This document shows, one piece after another, positions 7,727 to 15,936 of a stretch of DNA of 64,000 nucleotides. The notes below the pieces were generated by a model. The model saw nothing but the letters and a program-made list of their open reading frames with translations, searched no databases and was not told where the DNA came from. A program made the position numbers and the translations under genes. This DNA comes from Candidatus Rickettsiella isopodorum (GTDB lineage Bacteria > Pseudomonadota > Gammaproteobacteria > Diplorickettsiales > Diplorickettsiaceae), in NCBI RefSeq assembly GCF_001881495.1, contig NZ_LUKY01000033.1, forward strand, positions 434,001-498,000, read 5' to 3'. Within the stretch, counting starts at the first letter, position 1, and every line of letters starts with the position of its first letter.

Positions 7727-8449
7727 ATGCCCACAAATAAACCAGATTTTTTAGACAGGCTGAGACAAAATCTCGAATCAGAGGTGAATTCAGTACCTGA
7801 AAAAAAAACTTGCTTCGCAGAGATCATAAAAAGTATCGAATCATTAGATGAAATAACAGCTGAGAGGCTAATTAAGCATCTCGATCTAAAAACTATTAAA
7901 GGTGTTACTGACGAAGATGGTTATTTTAAAGAATTTGTAAATACAATTGTTAAGAATGAACGGGAAAGTCAAACTGAAATATTTTATCTCTTAAAAGGAA
8001 AGCAAGTATCATGCTTACATAGTCTAGGTACTACTGAAACATGGCATTGGCTTGACGGCAAAGAGATTTCTATTTTTATTTTTAAAGCACAGGGGCTAGA
8101 GAAAATCACTTTAAGTGAAAAGAATCCTCTTCACACAATTGATAAAAATACATTATTTGGGGCTAAAATAACTAATCTAATAGATGATAATGATTATGCA
8201 TTGGTAACCTGTTTATGCAAACCTGGTTTCGTTCCAAAACATTATTGCAACCCATCTAAAGAAGAAATTTATACACTTCTTAAAACTTATCCCGAAGAAA
8301 ATCAAACTATTCAAGAACTTACTCCGAAAATCTCGACTACTAACAAAAATATTTTTCAATCAATATTTCAAATTTTTACCTGCTGTATTGGTGTAAAAAA
8401 AAATGAAGAACAAACTCCTTTAATTAACCCATCGCAAACTAATCGGTAA
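7727..8449 (+). CDS. Cupin (DUF985-like) protein with extra N-terminal helix region and a Cys-Cys tail
   Basis: Residues of about 75-170 look like a DUF985/cupin_5 domain: 'IFYLLKGKQVSCLHSLGTTE', then TWHWLDGKEISIFIF, NTLFGAKI and DYALVTCLCKPGFVPKHY, in the order seen in that family. The histidines of the usual metal site are only partly kept. The 70 residues before are helical and charged. The C-terminal end has a hydrophobic stretch with adjacent cysteines (IFQIFTCCIGV) followed by a polar tail, a pattern that could be lipidated in a host cell; that is speculation. The start ATG has AGGA seven bases upstream. The enzymatic role of DUF985 is not established. Confidence 0.6.
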   Translation: MPTNKPDFLDRLRQNLESEVNSVPEKKTCFAEIIKSIESLDEITAERLIKHLDLKTIKGVTDEDGYFKEFVNTIVKNERESQTEIFYLLKGKQVSCLHSLGTTETWHWLDGKEISIFIFKAQGLEKITLSEKNPLHTIDKNTLFGAKITNLIDDNDYALVTCLCKPGFVPKHYCNPSKEEIYTLLKTYPEENQTIQELTPKISTTNKNIFQSIFQIFTCCIGVKKNEEQTPLINPSQTNR

Positions 8450-8476
8450 TTAGACTGAAATGCTTGGAGATATAGA

Positions 8477-9016
8477 TTGAATTTTAAATACGTAGAAAAT
8501 TATATTTTAACAATTAAAGCAAAATATAAATCCTTACAAAAAGCTAATGCTCATCCTTTTTCATTACGTATTATTGATGAGGAAGTTTGTACCAAAAATG
8601 GCGAAACGATATTCACATTGCAATTAGTCGGAAAAAATATAATTTCTAAACTTTATACGGTAGAAATTACTAATGATAAAAAATTATTAAAGTCATTATC
8701 GCCTATAGATTTATTAAAAATTTTAAACGCCTCGAATAAAAAATTTCTATGCAAGAAAGAGAATATTATTCTTTTTCCTTGTCAAGCTTATTACAAACTA
8801 ATTGCTAAAGATTATAATCATATTCTTCAACAAACTATTTTTACCTTAGAAATCACCCATGCAAATAAGATTACTCAGAAAAAATTAACGGCGCTGGACA
8901 TTGCAAATAATCCTTTAATTTTAGAAAAACTTACGCCACAAGAGACGTATGATTTGGGCTATGCCGTAGGTTCAGAAACCATACTTAGAGAAATACTTTA
9001 TTTATCTCGTCTTTAA
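8477..9016 (+). CDS. Hypothetical protein with internal repeat and a C-terminal LGYxVGSE motif
   Basis: The 179-residue protein is not a family I recognise. It has two similar segments of about 50 residues, each starting with TIFTL (near residues 45 and 120) and leading to a 'L-x-P-x-(D/E)-x-x-x-L' helix (LKSLSPIDLLKIL and LEKLTPQETYDLGYAVGSE). The second motif closely resembles the C-terminus of the 68-residue protein at 25738 (FSQEDAALIGYIVGSE). The start is a TTG at 8477 with GGAG eight bases upstream. It follows the cupin gene by 27 bp and likely shares its transcript. A T4BSS substrate is possible but nothing in the sequence proves it. Confidence 0.55.
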   Translation: MNFKYVENYILTIKAKYKSLQKANAHPFSLRIIDEEVCTKNGETIFTLQLVGKNIISKLYTVEITNDKKLLKSLSPIDLLKILNASNKKFLCKKENIILFPCQAYYKLIAKDYNHILQQTIFTLEITHANKITQKKLTALDIANNPLILEKLTPQETYDLGYAVGSETILREILYLSRL

Positions 9017-9089
9017 AAACCTTCGGAAAAATAGAATTATATCCCTAAAACACAAGCATAAAAAATCCTTATTTTTAATAAAATTTCTA

Positions 9090-9117
9090 CTTGAAATTGA
9101 AAATTCTGCCCTCATGT
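9090..9117 (+). promoter_or_regulatory. Sigma32-type heat-shock promoter of htpG
   Basis: CTTGAAA at 9090-9096 matches the sigma32 -35 consensus exactly; CCTCATGT at 9110-9117 differs by one base from the -10 consensus CCCCATNT, and the spacer is 13 bases, the usual length. Transcription would begin about 40 bases upstream of the htpG start. Confidence 0.7.
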
Positions 9118-9160
9118 TGTTCATATTGACCTATTGACTATCCTAAGAGGTATTGGATTT

Positions 9161-11098
9161 ATGACGACAACTGTTGAAAAACAAACATTGGGCTTTAAAA
9201 CGGAAAGCGCACAATTATTAGACTTAATGATTGATAAAATCTATAAAAATAAAGAGATTTTTTTACGTGAACTAATCTCCAACGCTCACGATGCCATAGA
9301 GAAATTGCGTTTTAAAGCCTTATCAAATCCTCAAATTTATGAAGAAGACGCTGAACCCAAAATTGCTTTAGTCATTGATAAAGACAACCGTACTATTACA
9401 TTAATTGATAATGGAATAGGTATGACTTTGGATGAAGTTATTTCAAATCTTGGCACCATCGCAAAATCAGGCACCAAAGAATTCTTAGATTCTTTGACCG
9501 GAGATATTAGCAAAGACACTCAACTTATTGGTCAATTTGGTGTTGGATTTTATGCTGCCTTCATGGTCGCCAACAAAGTAACTGTTAAAACTCGCGCAGC
9601 AAACGAATCACCAGAAAAAGGTGTCTGTTGGGAATATAACCGAGAATCTAAAGGCGGATATACTATAGAAAATATAACCAAGCCTGAACGAGGGACCGAG
9701 ATCATTTTGTATTTAAAGAAAGATGAAGAAGAATTTTTAGAAGACTGGCGTTTACGAGGCATTATTACTAAATATTCTGATCATATTACTTTACCTATTA
9801 GTATGAAAAAGAACATTACAAACGAAATCTCTTCCGATACGACGGAAAGCAAAGTTGTTGAAAAAGAAACTGGTTCTACTTGGGAGACAGTAAATAATGC
9901 CACAGCACTATGGACATTATCTAAAGATCAGATTAATGATGAGAAATATAAGAAATTTTACACACATCTCACACATGACCAAAATGATCCATTTACTTGG
10001 ATTCATAATAAAATAGAAGGGAGTCAAGAATATACTACTTTACTGTATATCCCCTTGCAGGCAGGGCCCTTTGATTTTTGGAATCACGAAAAACCACGCG
10101 GCTTAAAACTATATGTTAAACGTGTGTTCATTATGGATGATGCTGAGCAATTTTTACCGCGTTATTTACGTTTTGTAAAAGGAATTGTAGATAGCAATGA
10201 TCTCCCGCTAAATATTTCTCGAGAAGTTTTACAGAATAATAAGCAAATTGATAACCTACGTTCGGCTATAACTAAACGCATATTAGAAACATTAAGTTAC
10301 CTTTCTAAAGAGCAAACTGATAAATATTTACAATTTTGGAAGGAGTTTGGCAATATTTTAAAAGAAGGTTTTGCTGAAGATTTTGCAAATCGCGATTTGC
10401 TTGCTAAACTTTTAAGATTTAGCTCTACCCATTTAAATAAAAGCGAGCAAACCATTAGTTTTGAAGACTATATAGCTCGCATGAAGCCAGAGCAAGATAA
10501 AATTTACTATATCACCGCAGAAAACTTTTCAGCCGCTAGTCATAGCCCTAATTTAGAAATTTTTCGTGAGAAAGAAATTGAAGTATTGCTTCTTCATGAT
10601 CGTATCGATGAATGGTTAGTTGCCCATTTAACCGAATTTGATGGCAAAACTTTACAATCGGTAGCTAAAGATTCAGATATATCAGAGATAGCTGAAGTAA
10701 GAAGTGAAGCATTACAAAAACAATACGAGGATGAATTTGGATCTTTATTAAAACAGATCCATGAAATACTTAAGGATAAAGTTAAAGAAGTTCGTATTTC
10801 GCAACGCTTGACCAGTTCTCCTGCCTGTATTGTAAAAGAACAAAACGCCTTAAATAGTCAACTAAAACGTATGCTAGAAGCTACTGGGCAAAAAATACCA
10901 GAAAGTAAGCCGATACTTGAACTAAATACCAAACATAAATTTATACAAGATTTGAGAGATGAACAAGATGATACTCGCTTAGTAGAATGGTCACACTTAC
11001 TCTTAGGGCAATCCATACTTGCTGAGGGAGAACAACTGGATGATCCTGCTGGATTTGTAAGAACATTAACTAACCTATTAGCAGCAAGTAAACAATAA
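9161..11098 (+). CDS. htpG: Chaperone HtpG (bacterial Hsp90)
   Basis: The 645-residue product is full length. The N-terminal GHKL ATPase shows LRELISNAHDAIEKLR (catalytic Glu and nucleotide-binding Asn), DNGIGM and GQFGVGFYAAFMVA; the middle domain has the catalytic-loop arginine region NISREVLQ, and the C-terminal dimerisation domain is present. HtpG is a cytosolic ATP-dependent chaperone induced by heat and other stress. I place the start at the ATG at 9161, with AAGAGG ten bases upstream; the frame also extends to a TTG at 9134, which lacks a ribosome binding site. The gene stands alone behind a heat-shock promoter. Confidence 0.98.
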   Translation: MTTTVEKQTLGFKTESAQLLDLMIDKIYKNKEIFLRELISNAHDAIEKLRFKALSNPQIYEEDAEPKIALVIDKDNRTITLIDNGIGMTLDEVISNLGTIAKSGTKEFLDSLTGDISKDTQLIGQFGVGFYAAFMVANKVTVKTRAANESPEKGVCWEYNRESKGGYTIENITKPERGTEIILYLKKDEEEFLEDWRLRGIITKYSDHITLPISMKKNITNEISSDTTESKVVEKETGSTWETVNNATALWTLSKDQINDEKYKKFYTHLTHDQNDPFTWIHNKIEGSQEYTTLLYIPLQAGPFDFWNHEKPRGLKLYVKRVFIMDDAEQFLPRYLRFVKGIVDSNDLPLNISREVLQNNKQIDNLRSAITKRILETLSYLSKEQTDKYLQFWKEFGNILKEGFAEDFANRDLLAKLLRFSSTHLNKSEQTISFEDYIARMKPEQDKIYYITAENFSAASHSPNLEIFREKEIEVLLLHDRIDEWLVAHLTEFDGKTLQSVAKDSDISEIAEVRSEALQKQYEDEFGSLLKQIHEILKDKVKEVRISQRLTSSPACIVKEQNALNSQLKRMLEATGQKIPESKPILELNTKHKFIQDLRDEQDDTRLVEWSHLLLGQSILAEGEQLDDPAGFVRTLTNLLAASKQ

Positions 11099-11114
11099 CC
11101 TTATCTTTTAAAAC

Positions 11115-11154
11115 ATGTGTATAAGTCTCTTCGAGATGTGAGACTTATACACAT
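11115..11154. terminator. Strong stem-loop between htpG and manD
   Basis: A perfect 15-bp stem (ATGTGTATAAGTCTC at 11115-11129 with its complement at 11140-11154) encloses a 10-base loop. On the minus strand it is followed by GTTTTAAAAG, so it best fits a terminator for the sugar cluster; it may also stop htpG transcription. Confidence 0.6.
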
Positions 11155-11213
11155 CAAAATGGTTTATTCAGCTATCTATAGACTTTTTGCTAAATTATCA
11201 TAGAATAAGTGGG

Positions 11214-11283
11214 ATGTATTCAAGATACATGAGGATTGCGAGTTGATCGGTAACACAGACAACAATTCAAGTGTGAAGAATAT
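11214..11283 (+). repeat. Dispersed repeat, copy A (just past the manD stop)
   Basis: This copy begins with a small palindrome (ATGTAT...ATACAT), followed by GAGGATTGCG, GGTAACACAGACAA and AATTCAAGTG. It is about 89% identical over 70 bases to copy B (12521-12589), which lies in the opposite orientation at the other end of manD. More distant copies are at 19945, 21398 and 28199. It ends three bases before the manD stop codon complement. Confidence 0.8.
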
Positions 11284-11286
11284 GCC

Positions 11287-12492
11287 TTACCAATTAAATA
11301 AAGTACCATCTAATTTTCTATTAATGGGAAGATAAGCGCGTTCATAAGGGTATTTTTCCGCCAATTTCTCATTAAAATTTACGCCTAAACCTGGCTGATT
11401 ACTGGGGTATAAATAACCCTTAGAAAAGCTATAATGATGTGGAAATACGTCATTAGTCTTCTCGGTATGATGCATATATTCCTGTATCCCAAAATTATTA
11501 ATAGAAATGCCAAAATGTAAAGCCGCCGCCATTGTGATAGGAGATACGTCGGTTGGGCCATGACATCCTGTTTTCACATGATAAACTTCAGCCATCGCTG
11601 CAATTTTTTTCATGTGTGATATTCCTCCACCATGCACAACGGACATGCGAATATAATCAATCAGCTGCTCGGTAAATAAAATATGTGTATCCCATATCGT
11701 GCTAAAAACTTCTCCCACCGCGAGAGGAGTCGTTGTATGCTGACGTATAATTCGAAAACCTTCTTGTAACTCTGCAGGCACTGTATCTTCTAGCCAAAAT
11801 AAATGATAGGCCTCTAATTCTTTTCCTAAACGAGCCGCTTCGATAGGTGTCAAACGATGGTGAGCATCATGCAGAAAATGAGGATTGTCGCCATAGGTTT
11901 TACGCAATTCTTTAAATAATTTAGGAATATAATTAAGATATTTTTCAGTAGACCAAACACACTCTTGCGGTAAACCTTTAGTGGCAGGTTCATAATACAT
12001 TTTATCCTTAGAAACACCGTAGCTATTAGGCAAGCCTGGCACACCAGTCTGTGCCCGTATCGCTAAATAACCTAGGTCAATATATTTTCCAACTTGATCG
12101 ATAGTATCGGAAATATCTTTGCCATTTGCATGACCATAGACCATCACCCCTTGACGGCTTTTTCCACCCAATAAATTATAAACCGGTGTATTTAAAACCT
12201 TTCCTTTGATATCCCATAAAGCCATATCAATCGCAGCGATAGCTGCCATAGTCACAGGCCCACGACGCCAATAAGCACCGCGATAAAAAAATTGCCAAAT
12301 ATCTTCAATTTGTGCAGGATCTCGACCAATCAAACAAGGGATAAGATCTTCTAAATAAGCTTTAACAGCCAATTCTCGCCCATTTAAGGTGGCATCACCT
12401 AAACCATATAAACCCTCGTCAGTGATTATTTTTAGTGTCACAAAATTACGGCCGGGACAAGTCACAAACACCTTAGCATCTTGGATTTTCAT
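11287..12492 (-). CDS. manD: D-mannonate/aldonate dehydratase, ManD (RspA) type, enolase superfamily
   Basis: The protein matches ManD/RspA end to end, from '[20 protein letters not shown]' through [27 protein letters not shown] to the C-terminal LDGTLFNW. Enolase-superfamily metal-site segments are visible ([22 protein letters not shown]). ManD enzymes dehydrate D-mannonate, and in some members D-gluconate, to 2-keto-3-deoxygluconate. I chose the ATG at 12492, which has GAGG eight bases upstream and matches the family start. The frame stays open to an ATG at 12603, adding 37 residues, of which about 23 are encoded by dispersed repeat B. The gene is last in the sugar operon. Confidence 0.92.
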   Translation of the reverse strand: MKIQDAKVFVTCPGRNFVTLKIITDEGLYGLGDATLNGRELAVKAYLEDLIPCLIGRDPAQIEDIWQFFYRGAYWRRGPVTMAAIAAIDMALWDIKGKVLNTPVYNLLGGKSRQGVMVYGHANGKDISDTIDQVGKYIDLGYLAIRAQTGVPGLPNSYGVSKDKMYYEPATKGLPQECVWSTEKYLNYIPKLFKELRKTYGDNPHFLHDAHHRLTPIEAARLGKELEAYHLFWLEDTVPAELQEGFRIIRQHTTTPLAVGEVFSTIWDTHILFTEQLIDYIRMSVVHGGGISHMKKIAAMAEVYHVKTGCHGPTDVSPITMAAALHFGISINNFGIQEYMHHTEKTNDVFPHHYSFSKGYLYPSNQPGLGVNFNEKLAEKYPYERAYLPINRKLDGTLFNW

Positions 12493-12520
12493 ATCGGGAA
12501 CCTCGACGAGATCTAGTTTT

Positions 12521-12589
12521 ATATTCTTCGCACTTGAATTTTTGTCTGTGTTATCGCTCAATTCACAATCCTCATGTATCTTAATACAC
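12521..12589 (-). repeat. Dispersed repeat, copy B (in frame upstream of manD)
   Basis: Read on the minus strand this copy shares GATACATGAGGATTG, AACACAGACAA and AATTCAAGTG with copy A and forms an inverted pair with it around manD. It has no stop codon in the manD frame, where it would encode a peptide including KIHEDCEL and NTDKNSSAK if the long form of manD is translated. This resembles the way Rickettsia palindromic elements sit in genes, but it is a different sequence. Confidence 0.8.
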
Positions 12590-12683
12590 TCCGGTTGCTT
12601 CATTCTCGCGGCACCTTGCCAAAAATCTTATTGCTGTGACTATATATTTCTTTAAAATTATGTCAGTAGTTCAAATTTAAAAA

Positions 12684-13472
12684 TTATTGAATGACTAGAT
12701 CATTCAAACGGTTACGCCCAATGATTGGATACTGTTCGACTTCATACACAGCACCACTAACGGGTGCCGATTGATCAGCAAGCCAAAATACTACATGGGC
12801 TGCCACATTCTCTGGTGATAATAAACGACCGCTAGGCGCATACATTTTGGGTATTCTTTCTTGCCAATTTTTTGGAAGGCCTTCTGACATTTTTAAACAA
12901 ACCTCATTCTCCGTAGGTGTCCATCCAACATTTAATTGGTTAACTCGAATCAATTCTGGACCTAAGCTATCTGCTAAATTACGTGTCAACGTCATGAGTG
13001 CTCCTTTAGAAGCAGAGTAAATCAAAAGATCAGGCTGGCCTGTGTAAGCATTCATAGAGCCTATATTAACAATAGTTCCACCTACTTTCTGCTTTCGAAA
13101 AATTTCTACTGCCGCTTTGCATAATAATAAAGGGGCATAGAAATTAACTCGCATAATCGTTTCGCAAGCTTCCAAACTGGCTGAGTCAATATTGTTGCGT
13201 GGATAAATACCTGCATTATTAACAAGACCATCTAAGCGGCCAAATTTTTTTTCTGTTTCTTTTATTAAATACACATAGGATTTTTCATCCATTAAATCAG
13301 CCAATAAATAACTACTAACTTCACCTAATTCTTGAATTAATTTTTTAGCACAATCTTCTTTACGGCCATGGATCATGACTTTAGCACCCTCCGCAACACA
13401 ACGCCGAGCGATTGCAGCGCCAATACCATTAGTGGATCCGGTAATCAGAATAACTTTATCTTTTAACATCAT
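12684..13472 (-). CDS. Short-chain dehydrogenase/reductase, probable sugar dehydrogenase
   Basis: This is a classical SDR of 262 residues: the cofactor-binding motif TGSTNGIGAA at about residue 11, the NNAG motif, and the catalytic Ser-Tyr-Lys with YSASK. It is an NAD(P)-dependent oxidoreductase in the cytosol. Its place in a cluster with a lactonase, an aldonate dehydratase and an aldose epimerase suggests that it oxidises a free aldohexose (for example glucose, mannose or galactose) to the lactone; a fructuronate or similar keto-acid reductase feeding ManD is the main alternative. It lies 25 bp downstream of the sugar porter and is followed by manD after a 190 bp gap that holds repeat B. 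Confidence 0.85.
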   Translation of the reverse strand: MMLKDKVILITGSTNGIGAAIARRCVAEGAKVMIHGRKEDCAKKLIQELGEVSSYLLADLMDEKSYVYLIKETEKKFGRLDGLVNNAGIYPRNNIDSASLEACETIMRVNFYAPLLLCKAAVEIFRKQKVGGTIVNIGSMNAYTGQPDLLIYSASKGALMTLTRNLADSLGPELIRVNQLNVGWTPTENEVCLKMSEGLPKNWQERIPKMYAPSGRLLSPENVAAHVVFWLADQSAPVSGAVYEVEQYPIIGRNRLNDLVIQ

Positions 13473-13497
13473 TTAAATTTTCTGCCTATACTTTATT

Positions 13498-14925
13498 TTA
13501 ATTAAAGAAAAAAACAAAAGGCCTTTTTAGTATTGAAAATACACTAGAGACACGGGGTGTCATACCGAGTTCACGGCTAGGCCGACCCAAACGCAAATTA
13601 TTTTCAATTTGTTCTAAAGAACAATTTTTTGTTTCTGGAACAACCAAGTAAACAAAAATCCAACCCAACACGCACAGAAATGAATATAACCAAAATGTGT
13701 GGCTAGTGCCTATAAACTGAATTAAGGTCAAAAATGTCAATGATACCAGCATATTAAAACCCCAACTCGCAGAAATGGCTAAGCTAGCGCCTACACCACG
13801 AATATTTAATGGAAAAATTTCTGAAATAATTAACCACATAATAGGACCTAAACTCATTGCAAAACTAGCAATATAAATAACCATACTCGCTACAGCTATC
13901 CAACGTAACGACGTAAATACAGGAAAGTAAAAAGCTGTTCCCAAAATAACTAAACTAGTAAACATACCTAAAAGGCCATAAAGTAACAAAGGACGGCGAC
14001 CCCATCGATCTATAAGCGGCAAAGCAATAATAGTAAATAATACATTGATTATTCCAATACCTAGGGTTGCTAAAATAGCATTGCTTGCATATTGAAACCC
14101 AGCTATCTGTAAAATAGTCGGCGCGTAATAAATAATGGCATTTATCCCCGTAACTTGCTGGAAAAAACTTAAGCCTAGACTAATAAAGAGAATAGGGCGC
14201 AACCATTTTGCCAATAATTGACGATGTGTTCCCTTTTCAATTTCTACTGTTTGACGGATTTCATCAAATTCTTTATTGATATTTTCGCCATGGCGTATAC
14301 GCTGTAAAATTGTACGGGCTTTCTGATCCCAACCTTTTAAAATTACCCATCGAGGGCTTTCTGGCAAATAAATAGTCCCTAACAATAAAATAACCGCTGG
14401 AACAACGCCTAAACCTAGCATCCAAGGCCATTGTCCAGTGTTAGAAAAATAATAATTAATTAAATAAGAAAAAACAATCCCTATGGTGATGGCTAGCTGA
14501 TTCAAAGAAACTAACATCCCGCGAATTCGTTTTGGAGCAATCTCAGCGAGATAAAGGGGTGCTGTAAAAGAACCTATACCTATAGCTATACCTAATATTA
14601 TTCGACCTGTAATTAAGAAAATTAAATTAGGTGAAAATGCCGTAGCTAAAGAACCTATAATAAAAGTGAGTGCGGTAAAAACCAGTACTTTACGTCGGCC
14701 AAATAAATCACTTACTCTGCCACTTACACCAGAACCTATTAAAGCACCAAATAAAACGGCGCTAACCACCATTTCAACTTGAAAATTAGTTAGGATAAAG
14801 TCTTTTTTAATAAATAAAATAGCGCCAGAAATAATTCCAGTATCATAACCAAACAACAACCCTGCTAAAGCCGCAAATCCAGAAATGGTATAAATCAACC
14901 AATTAGGGTTTGATACTTTTATCAT
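13498..14925 (-). CDS. MFS sugar porter (GalP/XylE/AraE type)
   Basis: The 475-residue protein has twelve predicted membrane helices and the sugar-porter marks: LFGYDTGIISGA in helix 1, GRVSDLFGRRK between helices 2 and 3, the R-x-x-x-G-x-G segment, LPESPRW after helix 6 and LPLIDRWGRRPLL in the second half, ending with VPETK. Members are proton-sugar symporters for glucose, galactose, xylose or arabinose in the inner membrane. Context makes it the entry step of the oxidative hexose cluster. It lies between the lactonase and SDR genes on the same strand. Exact substrate cannot be read from the sequence. Confidence 0.92.
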   Translation of the reverse strand: MIKVSNPNWLIYTISGFAALAGLLFGYDTGIISGAILFIKKDFILTNFQVEMVVSAVLFGALIGSGVSGRVSDLFGRRKVLVFTALTFIIGSLATAFSPNLIFLITGRIILGIAIGIGSFTAPLYLAEIAPKRIRGMLVSLNQLAITIGIVFSYLINYYFSNTGQWPWMLGLGVVPAVILLLGTIYLPESPRWVILKGWDQKARTILQRIRHGENINKEFDEIRQTVEIEKGTHRQLLAKWLRPILFISLGLSFFQQVTGINAIIYYAPTILQIAGFQYASNAILATLGIGIINVLFTIIALPLIDRWGRRPLLLYGLLGMFTSLVILGTAFYFPVFTSLRWIAVASMVIYIASFAMSLGPIMWLIISEIFPLNIRGVGASLAISASWGFNMLVSLTFLTLIQFIGTSHTFWLYSFLCVLGWIFVYLVVPETKNCSLEQIENNLRLGRPSRELGMTPRVSSVFSILKRPFVFFFN

Positions 14926-15067
14926 AAAAAATAATCTCTTTTATGCTATTTAATAATTACTTTACCTCTATCAAAACTAAAAGCAAGTTAAAGCCTAAAA
15001 AAACTAACCACTTATTTGAAAAAGTGTCAGTACTTACGGCTAATATTTTTCAATTATAGGCTTTTCA

Positions 15068-15931
15068 TTAGGCTAAATAAGAAGGTTCAGGTAATCCCTT
15101 AATATCCGTTTCTATGGCAAAAAGCATTCCTGATTGAGGAGCGTCAGTGAGCTGTGCTGCGTTTAAATCTATTGAAGCCGATGTAACATACAAAGTTGTT
15201 AACTCTGGGCCCCCAAAACAACAACTCGTAGGTCTGGGTATTGGCATAGGAATAATACTATCTATTTCACCGGTTGGAGTATAGCGAGTAATTTGCCAAC
15301 CATCCCAATGACAACTCCAAAGATAACCTTGACTATCGACGGTAAGCCCATCAGGAAAACCTTCTTCTTTGGGAACTTGTGCAAATATTTCCATTTGCCC
15401 CAAACTCCCATGAATAGGATCAAATTCATACTGATAAATCTGACGAGCAGGGGAGTCGCAAATATACATTAAGCTATTGTCTAAATTCCAAGCAACACCA
15501 TTACTTACGGTAAAACCATTAAGCATTTCTGTGACATTGCCTTTATTCAAACAATATAATGCACCAATAGGCTCTTGTTCTGCGATATCTTTTGTCCCTA
15601 CCCAAAATCGTCCTTGTCTATCACATTTACCATCATTAAACATGACATTTTTTATTCCTTGTAGTGGTAAAGCAATGTTTTTTGCCATACCCGTAATGGT
15701 ATCAATAGTCACAAAACGATCCCTTAATGCGGCAATTAAATTTCCTTTAGCACACCAAGCGATTGAGCCTATTTCACTAGGCATAGTAAATTTATCAATG
15801 CTGTTATCATTATTTAAGCGATATAAAGTTGCAGCTACGATGTCTACCCAATATAAACACTTTTCAATAGGGTGCCAAAGTGGCCCTTCTCCTAATACCA
15901 TAATTTGTTGACATACCACATTAAGCTTCAT
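15068..15931 (-). CDS. SMP-30/gluconolactonase family lactonase
   Basis: The protein is an SMP-30/regucalcin-type six-bladed beta-propeller: the N-terminal GEGPLWHP motif with the metal-binding Glu, the MFNDGKCDRQGRFWVGT blade, SNGVAWNLD with Asn, and FPDGLTVDSQGYLW with the catalytic Asp. These enzymes hydrolyse aldonolactones to aldonic acids using a divalent metal. It would take the SDR product to the substrate of ManD. The frame opens at a TTG (15943) inside the galM end; I chose the ATG at 15931, giving 287 residues and a five-base gap from galM. Confidence 0.9.
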   Translation of the reverse strand: MKLNVVCQQIMVLGEGPLWHPIEKCLYWVDIVAATLYRLNNDNSIDKFTMPSEIGSIAWCAKGNLIAALRDRFVTIDTITGMAKNIALPLQGIKNVMFNDGKCDRQGRFWVGTKDIAEQEPIGALYCLNKGNVTEMLNGFTVSNGVAWNLDNSLMYICDSPARQIYQYEFDPIHGSLGQMEIFAQVPKEEGFPDGLTVDSQGYLWSCHWDGWQITRYTPTGEIDSIIPMPIPRPTSCCFGGPELTTLYVTSASIDLNAAQLTDAPQSGMLFAIETDIKGLPEPSYLA

Positions 15932-15936
15932 ACTTG

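Noticed and set aside
9134-9160. Upstream TTG start for htpG
   Set aside because: No ribosome binding site there, while the ATG at 9161 has AAGAGG and matches the family start.
11850-12044. Frames inside manD, htpG, murA and other large genes on the same or opposite strand
   Set aside because: They overlap strongly supported genes and carry no family motifs of their own.
14990-15064. Stem AAAGCCTA/TAGGCTTT enclosing a small CACTT/AAGTG hairpin between the lactonase and porter genes
   Set aside because: Arms are 67 bases apart and short; no T run and no link to a start codon, so I did not annotate it.
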